Source: an uncultured Saprospiraceae bacterium (GTDB taxonomy: Bacteria > Bacteroidota > Bacteroidia > Chitinophagales > Saprospiraceae). Taken from it: 64,000 nt of DNA. The DNA lies in assembly GCA_938016265.1 (NCBI GenBank), contig CALLWB010000002.1, forward strand, positions 106,601-170,600, read 5' to 3'. How positions within the stretch are numbered: position 1 is the first letter of the stretch; the number at the start of each line of letters is the position of its first letter. Under the pieces are notes generated by a model, which saw only the letters and a list, made by a program, of their open reading frames with translations, was not told where the DNA came from and did no database searches. This document shows, in pieces, positions 17,681-25,415 of the stretch. The translations under genes were made by a program, and so were the position numbers.

Positions 17681-19081
17681 ATGGCTAATTTAAAATTAAG
17701 AGAGAAAGATCTTATAAAAATAGGTTTTCCCAAGGGGAAGGTCATTTCTGTGGCAATCAATAGAATGCTAGAGAATTATCGTAAGAAAAACAAACAATAC
17801 GTACTTGGAATTCTCAAAGAAGTCCTCGAAAATCCTGACCAGTTTGCAGCGGACGAACAACTAGGAGACATCGTTTTTTACTTACAAGAAGAACTAGAAG
17901 AGCAAGAAGAAATCAAACTCAATCAAGAAGCAAAACCCTACCAGTGTTATGGCGCACAAAACATCGATCAAGGAGCAAAAAACCAGATCGAAATTGCAAT
18001 GCGTCTGCCTGTAACCGTGAAAGGTGCGCTAATGGCCGATGCCCATACAGGTTATGGTCTGCCAATTGGTGGTGTACTTGCAACAAAAAACGCGGTGATC
18101 CCTTACGGGGTTGGCGTTGATATTGGATGCAGGATGTGCTTGTCCATTTTTGACTTACGGCCTGCTTATCTTGACCAAAATCGGTATTTACTGAAAAACT
18201 ACTTGACGGAACATGCGCGATTCGGCCAAAAAGTATTTGACGATCCAATGGACGATCCCATTCTGGAACATCCCACATTCAAAGAGATCCAATTTGTAAA
18301 ACGGCTGAAAGACAAAGCCTACAAACAAATCGGAACATCAGGTGGCGGTAATCATTTTGTCGAATTTGGACTCGTCGATATTCAGGAGCCAAACAACGAA
18401 TTTGGTTTGCCGACTGGACAATATGTAGGACTGCTAACGCATTCTGGGTCTAGAGGATTGGGAGCTACCATTGCTCAACATTACACAAAGATTGCGATGG
18501 ACACTTGCTATTTACCAAAAGAGGCAAAGCATCTGGCGTGGTTGGACTTGGATTCGGAAGCTGGACAAGAATACTGGGCGGCAATGAACCTTGCAGGGGA
18601 TTATGCGTCTGCTTGTCACAATCATATACATAAAAGAATGTCTATTGCATTGGGCGAAAAAGCAGTCGCTGTAGTCGAAAATCATCATAATTTTGCCTGG
18701 AAAGAACAATCTGCAAATGGAGAAGAAATCGTGGTGCATCGAAAAGGAGCTACCCCAGCAGGGAAAGGGGTACTTGGTGTTATCCCTGGTTCAATGACTG
18801 CTCCTGGATTTATCGTTAGAGGAACGGGCAATCTGGCGTCTATTAATTCTGCTTCTCATGGAGCGGGACGGCTGTTTTCAAGGACTAAAGCCAAAAACTC
18901 CTTTACTAACAAGGATTTGAGAGCGATCTTGAAAAAACATCGGGTAGAATTGATTGGTGGCGCAATTGATGAAGCGCCAATGGCCTACAAGGACATTCAT
19001 GATGTGATGGCTGCTCAAATGGATTTGGTAGAAGTACTGGGTACTTTTCACCCGAAGTATGTGCGAATGAATAGGAAGTAG
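17681..19081 (+). CDS. rtcB: RNA-splicing ligase RtcB
   Basis: 466-residue RtcB. Signature segments are GVDIGCRM (metal-binding Cys), SGGGNHFVEFG, LTHSGSRGLG, HNHIHKR, VENHHNFAWKE, HRKGATPAGKG and SASHGAGRLFSR, whose His is the one guanylylated in characterised RtcB, plus a C-terminal DEAPMAYKDI. RtcB joins RNA ends bearing 2',3'-cyclic phosphate or 3'-phosphate to 5'-OH using GTP and manganese, in RNA repair or tRNA healing. No RtcA, RtcR or archease gene is adjacent. All catalytic residues appear present. A terminator stands upstream and a strong hairpin six bases downstream. Confidence 0.96.
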   Translation: MANLKLREKDLIKIGFPKGKVISVAINRMLENYRKKNKQYVLGILKEVLENPDQFAADEQLGDIVFYLQEELEEQEEIKLNQEAKPYQCYGAQNIDQGAKNQIEIAMRLPVTVKGALMADAHTGYGLPIGGVLATKNAVIPYGVGVDIGCRMCLSIFDLRPAYLDQNRYLLKNYLTEHARFGQKVFDDPMDDPILEHPTFKEIQFVKRLKDKAYKQIGTSGGGNHFVEFGLVDIQEPNNEFGLPTGQYVGLLTHSGSRGLGATIAQHYTKIAMDTCYLPKEAKHLAWLDLDSEAGQEYWAAMNLAGDYASACHNHIHKRMSIALGEKAVAVVENHHNFAWKEQSANGEEIVVHRKGATPAGKGVLGVIPGSMTAPGFIVRGTGNLASINSASHGAGRLFSRTKAKNSFTNKDLRAILKKHRVELIGGAIDEAPMAYKDIHDVMAAQMDLVEVLGTFHPKYVRMNRK

Positions 19082-19086
19082 TTTTT

Positions 19087-19128
19087 AATGCGAGAATGTA
19101 TTAACGTATTAAAATACATTCTCGCATT
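19087..19128 (+). repeat. perfect 16-bp inverted repeat after rtcB
   Basis: Arms AATGCGAGAATGTATT (19087-19102) and its exact complement (19113-19128) flank a 10-base loop, beginning six bases after the rtcB stop. No U-tract follows on either strand, so it may be a transcript-stabilising hairpin or a non-canonical terminator. Confidence 0.7.
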
Positions 19129-19154
19129 CATTAGCACCTCTAGACATAATTTGT

Positions 19155-19162
19155 TACATTTG
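19155..19162 (+). promoter_or_regulatory. -7 promoter element (TACATTTG)
   Basis: TAnnTTTG match 29 bases before the start of the lone DUF4956 gene, so that gene probably has its own transcript. Confidence 0.55.
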
Positions 19163-19191
19163 CCATCGATTTTGGTACTATACTTTATACT

Positions 19192-19869
19192 ATGGGCAAA
19201 TTTGAACAATATCTTCAGGATTTTACGAATACGATCAATTTTCAGGACTTTCTGATCAACTTGATTGTTGCTGCTATACTAGGAACTATTCTTCGTATTT
19301 TTTATGTCCGATATGGGAATTCTGTTTCTAATAGAGAACGGTTTGCTAGCAATTTTTTGCCATTGGCTTTGACAACAATGTTGATTATTACAATCGTTAA
19401 ATCTTCGGTGGCACTTTCTTTAGGATTGGTTGGAGCGTTGTCTATTGTGCGTTTTCGGGCGGCGATAAAGGATCCTGAGGAGCTGACATACTTGTTTTTG
19501 GTGATTGGTATTGGTTTGGCTTGTGGTGCTGGAGAGCCGATCATTGGTATGGTTGCGATCTTGTTTATTTTGATATTAATTTATATAAACAATCAATTTG
19601 TAGGCAAAAAGTCCTACAAAAGTGAAGATAAAATGTACTTAAACCTGTCTACTGATGTAGACGATCTTACTCGAATCAACGAACTGGTTTCTAAGCACAT
19701 GACTTATGTTGAGCTGAAACGCTTGGACAAACTGTCCTCTGGTCTTGACTTATCTTTTATTTGTAAGGCGAAGAATATTGAGCAGCTTAACTCGTTAAAA
19801 AATGAGTTGTCAGCGTTGTCAGATAAGACGACGTTTTCAATTATTGATCAGCCGGATTTGATTATTTAG
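19192..19869 (+). CDS. DUF4956 integral membrane protein (lone copy)
   Basis: 225-residue inner-membrane protein of the DUF4956 type. About four hydrophobic helices lie in residues 20-140, with the invariant core SSVALSLGLVGALSIVRFRAA and DPEEL followed by LFLVIGIG. A soluble C-terminal domain of about 85 residues follows. It closely resembles the DUF4956 protein at 29263-29940, including equal length. DUF4956 proteins commonly neighbour VTC-type polyphosphate polymerase and CotH genes, as the second copy does here, but this copy stands alone about 5 kb from that cluster. The function of the family is not established; a channel or scaffold for the VTC-like enzyme is one possibility. Confidence 0.88.
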   Translation: MGKFEQYLQDFTNTINFQDFLINLIVAAILGTILRIFYVRYGNSVSNRERFASNFLPLALTTMLIITIVKSSVALSLGLVGALSIVRFRAAIKDPEELTYLFLVIGIGLACGAGEPIIGMVAILFILILIYINNQFVGKKSYKSEDKMYLNLSTDVDDLTRINELVSKHMTYVELKRLDKLSSGLDLSFICKAKNIEQLNSLKNELSALSDKTTFSIIDQPDLII

Positions 19870-19896
19870 GTTCAATCGGTGTGGCGTATTATTTTA

Positions 19897-19923
19897 AAAC
19901 GGAGAGCCGCTGAGACGCTGAGT
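19897..19923 (+). repeat. dispersed intergenic repeat, copy 2
   Basis: ACGGAGAGCCGCTGAGACG followed by CTGAG, of the same style as the copies at 3257, 23012 and 60190. It lies between convergent genes. Confidence 0.4.
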
Positions 19924-19991
19924 AGTTTTTAGAAGCCAAAGAGAAATACAGAGGATCAGCAAAGCTGAATAATAAAACCTCGTACTTTCTA

Positions 19992-20468
19992 CTATATCCC
20001 CTCTACCAATACCTTCGATAAGTGTTTAATCTTAAAATTGCAGGAATTTGCAATAAAACACATTTTATTGGCTTCCGTATGCAATTCATTTGCCTTTGCA
20101 GCCATTTCTTTATTGTCTATTGTAACAATTGGATTTAGGGTAACCTCCTTGAATTTTCCACTTCCGTTTGCCGACTCTTCCATGATCCCGGTAGCATGAT
20201 CAACATAGTCCGATACAACTATATTGTTGACGGTACACAGATGCAAGTACCAGAGCATATGGCACGCTGAAAGAGAAGATAAGAAAAGGTCTTCTGGATT
20301 GTATCTGGTTTTATCTCCTAGGAAAGAAGGGTCGGAAGAGGCAAGTATTTCCTGGTATTTCTCCTTGCCGGAAATGGTGTGGCTTCTACTGTAGGAGGTG
20401 TAGTTTTTTGTTCCTTGTCCTTCATTGCCTGTCCATTTTACAGTGATCTCGTATTCGTGTGTTTTCAT
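19992..20468 (-). CDS. OsmC family protein (peroxiredoxin-like)
   Basis: 158-residue cytoplasmic OsmC/Ohr-family protein. The first redox Cys is in SLSACHMLWYLHLC (about residue 75) and the second in NKMCFIANS (about residue 140), the usual spacing for the thiol pair. Proteins of this family reduce organic hydroperoxides, and some YhfA-like members have unclear roles. It is monocistronic, convergent with the lone DUF4956 gene. The call rests on the two Cys motifs and length. Confidence 0.88.
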   Translation of the reverse strand: MKTHEYEITVKWTGNEGQGTKNYTSYSRSHTISGKEKYQEILASSDPSFLGDKTRYNPEDLFLSSLSACHMLWYLHLCTVNNIVVSDYVDHATGIMEESANGSGKFKEVTLNPIVTIDNKEMAAKANELHTEANKMCFIANSCNFKIKHLSKVLVEGI

Positions 20469-20581
20469 TTAACTTGGTTTCACTTTAAAGCATTCAAAAC
20501 ATTAATAAACAACAAATTACAGTAAATTTGGGGCCTTTAACTTAAAAATAAGACACTTGTCTGACAAAACATGGGTAGCGC

Positions 20582-21241
20582 TTACAAAATTTTGGAGGCT
20601 TCAAAACTCTCCCCAATCAAGTAAGGCTGTAGGAGATCATAGTCGTTAGGAGCCACATCTTCATTGCCAAACAGCAGGATTTTTTTCGGCCTACTTGAAC
20701 TTTTTTGACCAGTTTCCTTAGAACTAGATACGACTTCCAACCCATATTCGTCAAGTAGCCCCTCTAGGAAATCAAGGGTTTTAGAGTTTACACTTATTGT
20801 GACCGGTTCTTCCTTTTCACGCAACTGCTGAATTCCATGAAAATCTCTATTCCATTTTATAAATCCACCCGTATGCTTTTCATACAACCAGTGTAGTTTG
20901 CCTATGAACTCATCAAACTTGCTACGATCCCCCTTCCACTTCAATTCACAAAGCAGATTATCATATTGATAGGACCACAATAAAGGGTGTTCATCAAGCA
21001 AAACAAGTTTCGAAAAAGGCAGATAAATCGGCTGGAAAAGATTTCTAAAATTAGAAACCTGGGAAGCTTTTATTAGCCAAACTTCTTCTTTTTTCTCTGG
21101 ATATTGCGTACTTAAACCTAGTTTAAGGCTCAACTCATTACTTGTAAAATCTTCTATGTTTCCATCAATCGACATTGGTTTAAGATCCCAGTGGGAATAA
21201 AATTCGACGGTATTTGTCTTTTCTATCAATTCCTGCAACAT
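20582..21241 (-). CDS. Hypothetical protein, third gene of HD operon
   Basis: 219-residue soluble protein with no recognised domain, signal peptide or membrane helix. It has several Trp-containing motifs (FYSHWDLKPMS, KLHWLYEKHTGGFIKWN) and a Ser/Lys-rich linker near residue 175. It starts 15 bases after the stop of the upstream 371-residue gene on the same strand, so the two are very likely co-transcribed and may interact. No function can be assigned. Confidence 0.75.
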   Translation of the reverse strand: MLQELIEKTNTVEFYSHWDLKPMSIDGNIEDFTSNELSLKLGLSTQYPEKKEEVWLIKASQVSNFRNLFQPIYLPFSKLVLLDEHPLLWSYQYDNLLCELKWKGDRSKFDEFIGKLHWLYEKHTGGFIKWNRDFHGIQQLREKEEPVTISVNSKTLDFLEGLLDEYGLEVVSSSKETGQKSSSRPKKILLFGNEDVAPNDYDLLQPYLIGESFEASKIL

Positions 21242-21256
21242 GAATCCTGATTTTTG

Positions 21257-22372
21257 TTATTTAATTTCCTTTACGGAATAAATCCGTCTCAATATCCCGA
21301 CAGTCTCCAAGGAATAATCATCCGGGAAATCCAGCGGAAATATCATAAGTTGATCACTAATGCCTGCTTGAGTCTTCAGCCATTTTTTTAACTCCTTGGC
21401 AATTTTTATCAGTAATTTATAGGGAAGGTCGTATTTTTCTTTCAATTCGATCTCCTGCATTAACAAATTAGAGACTTTAGTTAATGCCGCATTTGCCTCC
21501 TTGTTAGCTAGCAATTCGAGCAATTCCAAATCAAAAAAATCCTTTAACATCCCCTCCGTTTCAAAATTCAATTCCACTTTCCGAAAACCAAACTTCAATG
21601 GCAGCCAATCCTCCGAATTGAAGGGATTTTCAAGAACTAACAACAGACAATTAGGCGTTTTATTTGAAGGAGCAATTAGTGCTGCTTTAAGCTGTCGCAT
21701 AGTTTCCTCCACAAAAATAGTAGTCAATGCTTTAAGGGAGTACGCTGTTTGTTGGAACACCTCGATTTGCTGACCTTCCGGGAAAAAATCCGAAGGTGCA
21801 TCTGTTCTGACAATCAACTTCAAATTGTCAAACTCATCATAGTTGATTTTGTAGAGCGGAAATTGCACATAAGGTTCACTTACCCACATCGTTCTAATTT
21901 CACTAAGTTTCCCGACCTCATAGGTATAATTGTCTATTGAGGAGGCTTTATGCCTGGCAACATTTCCAAACCAGGAGGGAATTGAATTTTCTAATTTCAA
22001 CAACTCTATTTCATCAAGTTTCCCATTTCGTTTGAAGGTATAAGACAGAATTTGATTTACTTGGTTCAGGTAGAATTTTTTGTACCCATTTGTTGGATGA
22101 TTGGTCCAGGCTTCTTCATAAACCAGCTGGTCGTTTGCATTGTATCCCATTCGGACGCAATATTTTTTTTCAGCGGGCTCGTTTTTCATCAGCCTTCCTT
22201 TGGGTTTCCTAGACCGCTCTATACTCAATTGCTCCAAGTAAAATTGGGGTTCGGTTGCCCATTGCCATCTTATTATAGACGAAAGCGCAGTCGCCTCATA
22301 ATCTGCAATTGTTGTCGTATTGGATTCGAATTGTTCCTTCAATGATTTTAATAATTCCTGGTGTGCTTTCAT
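21257..22372 (-). CDS. Hypothetical protein, second gene of HD operon
   Basis: 371-residue soluble protein of unknown family. It is alpha/beta in character, with Trp-rich N-terminal segments (IIRWQWATEPQFYLEQL, EEAWTNHP) and a helical, Lys/Leu-rich last third (about residues 280-350). No catalytic motif is recognised. It begins 13 bases after the HD-domain gene and ends 15 bases before the 219-residue gene, all minus strand, so the three form a tight operon. Confidence 0.75.
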   Translation of the reverse strand: MKAHQELLKSLKEQFESNTTTIADYEATALSSIIRWQWATEPQFYLEQLSIERSRKPKGRLMKNEPAEKKYCVRMGYNANDQLVYEEAWTNHPTNGYKKFYLNQVNQILSYTFKRNGKLDEIELLKLENSIPSWFGNVARHKASSIDNYTYEVGKLSEIRTMWVSEPYVQFPLYKINYDEFDNLKLIVRTDAPSDFFPEGQQIEVFQQTAYSLKALTTIFVEETMRQLKAALIAPSNKTPNCLLLVLENPFNSEDWLPLKFGFRKVELNFETEGMLKDFFDLELLELLANKEANAALTKVSNLLMQEIELKEKYDLPYKLLIKIAKELKKWLKTQAGISDQLMIFPLDFPDDYSLETVGILRRIYSVKEIK

Positions 22373-22385
22373 GTTTTCTGCTCAC

Positions 22386-22922
22386 TTATTTTTTGAACAT
22401 TGGTAATGGATTCAAGGGATGTTTAACGAAGTTTTTAATGCTTTGAATAACTAAAAATCGATGAAAACCTAAGGTAGGAAAACGAGTGGAAATCTCTTTG
22501 ATCTCAGAGCCTGTTAGCTTAAACTTCATTATGCCCATAGACACATCTATCCAATCGGATTTCCTGAATGTCTCGACCGTTTTTTCGAAAGCTCCTTCGT
22601 ATTTACTTGTTTTATGGTGCATTTCTATGATTTGGGCGACTTCTGCACTCCAGGTTTCGTTATTGTTGTTGGTAAGGTATTCTTGTGCCAATTGAATTGA
22701 GGGGGCTAAATAATCGAAGGTATTGTGTGTCCATATTCCCAGGTCGTGATAGGCCGCCGCAATGGCGTATTTATCTTCGTTGCTGGGGTCATTGTCAAGT
22801 TTCAAGCAGAGGAGGAATACACGGTACACATGATTTCTATAGGTAGGAAAATCTTTGCCCAGTTGTTTCTGGTGAGCAGAAAGAATCGTCTCTATCAAAG
22901 GATGGGTATAGTTATTATTCAA
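22386..22922 (-). CDS. HD-domain protein (putative phosphohydrolase)
   Basis: 178-residue HD-domain protein. Likely metal ligands are the His in RNHVYRV (about residue 27), the HD pair in AAAYHDLGIW (about 60-61), His residues in IIEMHHK and the Asp in KSDWIDVSMG. HD enzymes hydrolyse phosphate esters of nucleotides or other small molecules; the substrate cannot be told. It is first in a three-gene operon with two unknown genes, behind a perfect -7 element. Confidence 0.82.
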   Translation of the reverse strand: MNNNYTHPLIETILSAHQKQLGKDFPTYRNHVYRVFLLCLKLDNDPSNEDKYAIAAAYHDLGIWTHNTFDYLAPSIQLAQEYLTNNNNETWSAEVAQIIEMHHKTSKYEGAFEKTVETFRKSDWIDVSMGIMKFKLTGSEIKEISTRFPTLGFHRFLVIQSIKNFVKHPLNPLPMFKK

Positions 22923-22950
22923 ATCAAATCTGTTTTGTAACTGTTCAGCA

Positions 22951-22958
22951 CAAATTTA
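22951..22958 (-). promoter_or_regulatory. -7 promoter element (TAAATTTG on the minus strand)
   Basis: TAnnTTTG match on the minus strand (plus strand CAAATTTA), 28 bases before the HD-domain start codon, marking the operon promoter. Confidence 0.6.
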
Positions 22959-23011
22959 ATCTAAAAATTCATAGGATTGATTTCATTGGTGATCGATGGG
23001 ACTTATTTTTT

Positions 23012-23050
23012 AAACGCAAAGCCGCAAAGATGCAACGTTATTGACGCAAA
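23012..23050 (+). repeat. dispersed intergenic repeat, copy 3
   Basis: AAACGCAAAGCCGCAAAG and GACGCAAAG units, related to the other intergenic copies. It lies between two minus-strand genes. Confidence 0.45.
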
Positions 23051-23110
23051 GAAAACGAAAAAAATTACAGCGATGTGGTCCCTCAGTCCCGCAAGGGACG
23101 GTCTCCTACC

Positions 23111-24556
23111 CTACCACTTATAACATTTCACTTTGCCACTTTTACCAAATTTGCCATCTTGTCCTTCTTTTTTATTCCAGAATGGATAGACTCTTAACGC
23201 TACATAGAAGTCAGTGCCGCTTAGTTTTCCAGGGACAAAAATACTTCCAAAATCATCGGTTCCCAGCGTCAAAGGTCCTAGGCGCAAGGAAGCACCAACT
23301 CTCAAATCTTTGTCATTGTAGAGTACAATTGGCAAACCAGCTTCTACCCAGCGCATTTCCAATCTAGGAGTTACAGCCAGAATATTACTCCGTTCTACTC
23401 CTGGCTTGAAATAGCGCAATCGGCGGACCATAGTGGCATTCACATAAAAATTTTCAGTAAATCCCATATCTGCACTCAGACTAATCCCCCCCGGCAACCA
23501 CATCGATGTTCGATCTCCCGTCCTGGAGGCAGTGATATTGTTCAAAATATCATCGCTGATCAGTTGGGTCAGTTCTTCCTCAGAAGTTACATTTTCATAG
23601 TCAGTGAGGCTGATTTCTATAGTGCTTGGGGTGGTGAGGGTATGACGCTGTCCAGGCATTCCCACTTTGCCAAAATCAATTAGCGAAGCGCCTAACTTTA
23701 GAGGTAATCCATTTGACTGTTCTATTTCGTAGACTGCCCCGAGGTCTACAGACATTCCAAATCCGCCTTTGCTCCCGTTGTAGGCCAACTCTTCGTCTTC
23801 GTAGGAAAAGCCATTGGAGAACGAATATTCCATATCTACCCCACCAGATCGAATCGTATCACTGTTGATGGTTGTGACAAAAATGGGCGACTTACTTTTG
23901 AAGTAAAATCCTTCTAGTGGTTTGATAAATTTTAGATTACCCGCCAGCGATAAATTTCCAGACCCCAATTCTAGTTGATGGCCATAGTGCAGCCCGACTT
24001 CTCCCCAAGCCAAACCTCCGGCTTCAACAGGCCCTATTTCGACCTCTTCACCATATTCTGTATCATAAAATTCGTAGTAGCCAAGGATGTTCGGTATGCG
24101 ATTGGAACTAACGACAGCCCTTGCGTTTGTAAACAACCCAAAGCTATGATTGCCCGTTCTAAGCATTACAGAAGGGCCAGTAACAAACGTATTTAAGTGG
24201 ATAGATTTCTGCTGGTTGTTATTAAAAAAATCAGCGTAGAACCTTGCCCCTTCCTGATAATTTTCTGGGTCAACCTGTTCTACTGTTCCTACATCAAAAT
24301 CACTTTTTATCAAGGGAAGTAAAGCAGCTTTGCCAACGTATCCATAATTATTTTCAAAGAAAAATCCGGCAGATATCAGATTGACATCCCATTGCAATTT
24401 TCCCGACAACCCTGAAGCAGGATTGAGCAATAAACCATTTGCCCCTGCGTAATTACCTAACCGCAAGCCAGTTTGCTCTTGCGCCATGGTTGTTTGGGCA
24501 ATAAGGCATAACATTCCTAGAAATAGGCTGAATCTCCTACAATATTTAATAAGCAT
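23111..24556 (-). CDS. Outer-membrane beta-barrel protein, DUF5723-like
   Basis: 481 residues from the start chosen at 24556; the frame is open to 24712, but this Met begins a proper signal peptide that ends at TTMAQ. After cleavage the chain reads QTGLRLGNYAGANGLLLNPASG, then alternating beta strands with aromatic ends, consistent with an outer-membrane barrel. The N-terminal NYAGANGLLLNPAS pattern resembles DUF5723/PorV-like Bacteroidota proteins. The C-terminus is Lys-rich and ends in Trp. It may serve in envelope or type IX secretion-related functions, but this is only an analogy. It is not clearly part of an operon. Confidence 0.75.
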   Translation of the reverse strand: MLIKYCRRFSLFLGMLCLIAQTTMAQEQTGLRLGNYAGANGLLLNPASGLSGKLQWDVNLISAGFFFENNYGYVGKAALLPLIKSDFDVGTVEQVDPENYQEGARFYADFFNNNQQKSIHLNTFVTGPSVMLRTGNHSFGLFTNARAVVSSNRIPNILGYYEFYDTEYGEEVEIGPVEAGGLAWGEVGLHYGHQLELGSGNLSLAGNLKFIKPLEGFYFKSKSPIFVTTINSDTIRSGGVDMEYSFSNGFSYEDEELAYNGSKGGFGMSVDLGAVYEIEQSNGLPLKLGASLIDFGKVGMPGQRHTLTTPSTIEISLTDYENVTSEEELTQLISDDILNNITASRTGDRTSMWLPGGISLSADMGFTENFYVNATMVRRLRYFKPGVERSNILAVTPRLEMRWVEAGLPIVLYNDKDLRVGASLRLGPLTLGTDDFGSIFVPGKLSGTDFYVALRVYPFWNKKEGQDGKFGKSGKVKCYKW

Positions 24557-24773
24557 AGCAATTATTTTTCCTGACTGGTGAATTAGGTATAATAATAACA
24601 GTAGCGCTAACGCCAAAGTGTTTGAATAATGGTTTTGTGACGGCTTTCTGAGTAAGATTCGGAAGGTGGTTCTCTTCTTTGTAGGTAAGACACAATTAAT
24701 ACGAGTTACCACTCTATATTATTGCATTTACATTCAATATTTTTTTAACTTATTCTAAAATAACCGTTTCATC

Positions 24774-25415
24774 CTAGTAGTAATTGGCGATTACACCATT
24801 GACAAACTTGGAATTTTTTGTGAGTCGAAAGGGCAAATGTTGAAAGATGTTTTCCAAATGCCGTTCTTCGTTTTCGCCGTATTTAATTTCCAGAATGATG
24901 TCTGGGTCTTTTAGGAAATGATTGCCAAAAATTAGGTTATTGTTGACCAAAGTATGGCGGATGTTGCTGTCTATTGTAAGGCGGACGCGGTGATCAAAAG
25001 TTTCATAATAGCTGCGATGGTAAGCGATCAATACTACTGGATGCAGGCTATTTAAGTCGGGCAAATTGGTGGCCAGATAGTCCGTCAGGCTGAAATCAGC
25101 ATCCAACACAAAATCAGGGAGCGACTGCCGTTCTTTAGTGCCTAGTTTATTGATTTTTATCTTCTTTTCGAGAATGGGTTGTTGTGCTACTGTCCAGTTG
25201 TCTCCATACCAGCGAATCCGAAATTTCGAGCGTTCTGCAATGCCATTCAAATTGTCCTGGAGTGCCGCAAACTGTGGGTTGTCCAGGTACAGACTGTTTA
25301 CCTGTCGGTCAGGGAAGGACGTCTGAAAAGAAACGGGCGACTGCAAAATGGCTTGTTTGATTTCTAGAAGCGTGGCCGCTTCTATTCTGTATTTTCGTTC
25401 ATAGCGATAGTCCAT
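24774..25415 (-). CDS. VTC-domain protein (polyphosphate polymerase-like), copy 1
   Basis: 213-residue cytoplasmic protein of the triphosphate tunnel metalloenzyme superfamily, VTC type. It has YRYERKYRI at the N-terminus (ExK), SKFRIRWYG, EKKIKINKLG, HPVVLIAYHRSYYETFDHRVRLTID, and near the end EIKYGENEERHL and FRLTKNSKFVNGVIANYY. These Lys/Arg/Glu-rich strands line the tunnel in yeast Vtc4, which makes polyphosphate from ATP. The start codon overlaps the CotH stop by one base (TAATG), so translation is coupled. There is no signal peptide. It is the last gene of the DUF4956-CYTH-CotH-VTC operon. The exact product, polyphosphate or another phosphate transfer, is inferred. Confidence 0.9.
   Translation of the reverse strand: MDYRYERKYRIEAATLLEIKQAILQSPVSFQTSFPDRQVNSLYLDNPQFAALQDNLNGIAERSKFRIRWYGDNWTVAQQPILEKKIKINKLGTKERQSLPDFVLDADFSLTDYLATNLPDLNSLHPVVLIAYHRSYYETFDHRVRLTIDSNIRHTLVNNNLIFGNHFLKDPDIILEIKYGENEERHLENIFQHLPFRLTKNSKFVNGVIANYY

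Noticed and set aside
23086..23099. GTCCC-GCAA-GGGAC hairpin after the DUF5723-like gene
   Set aside because: Stem of only five pairs and no adjacent U-tract; too weak to call a terminator.
24557..24712. upstream extension of the DUF5723-like gene
   Set aside because: The open frame continues upstream but the added 52 residues contain no export signal at the start, while the Met at 24556 begins a clean signal peptide.
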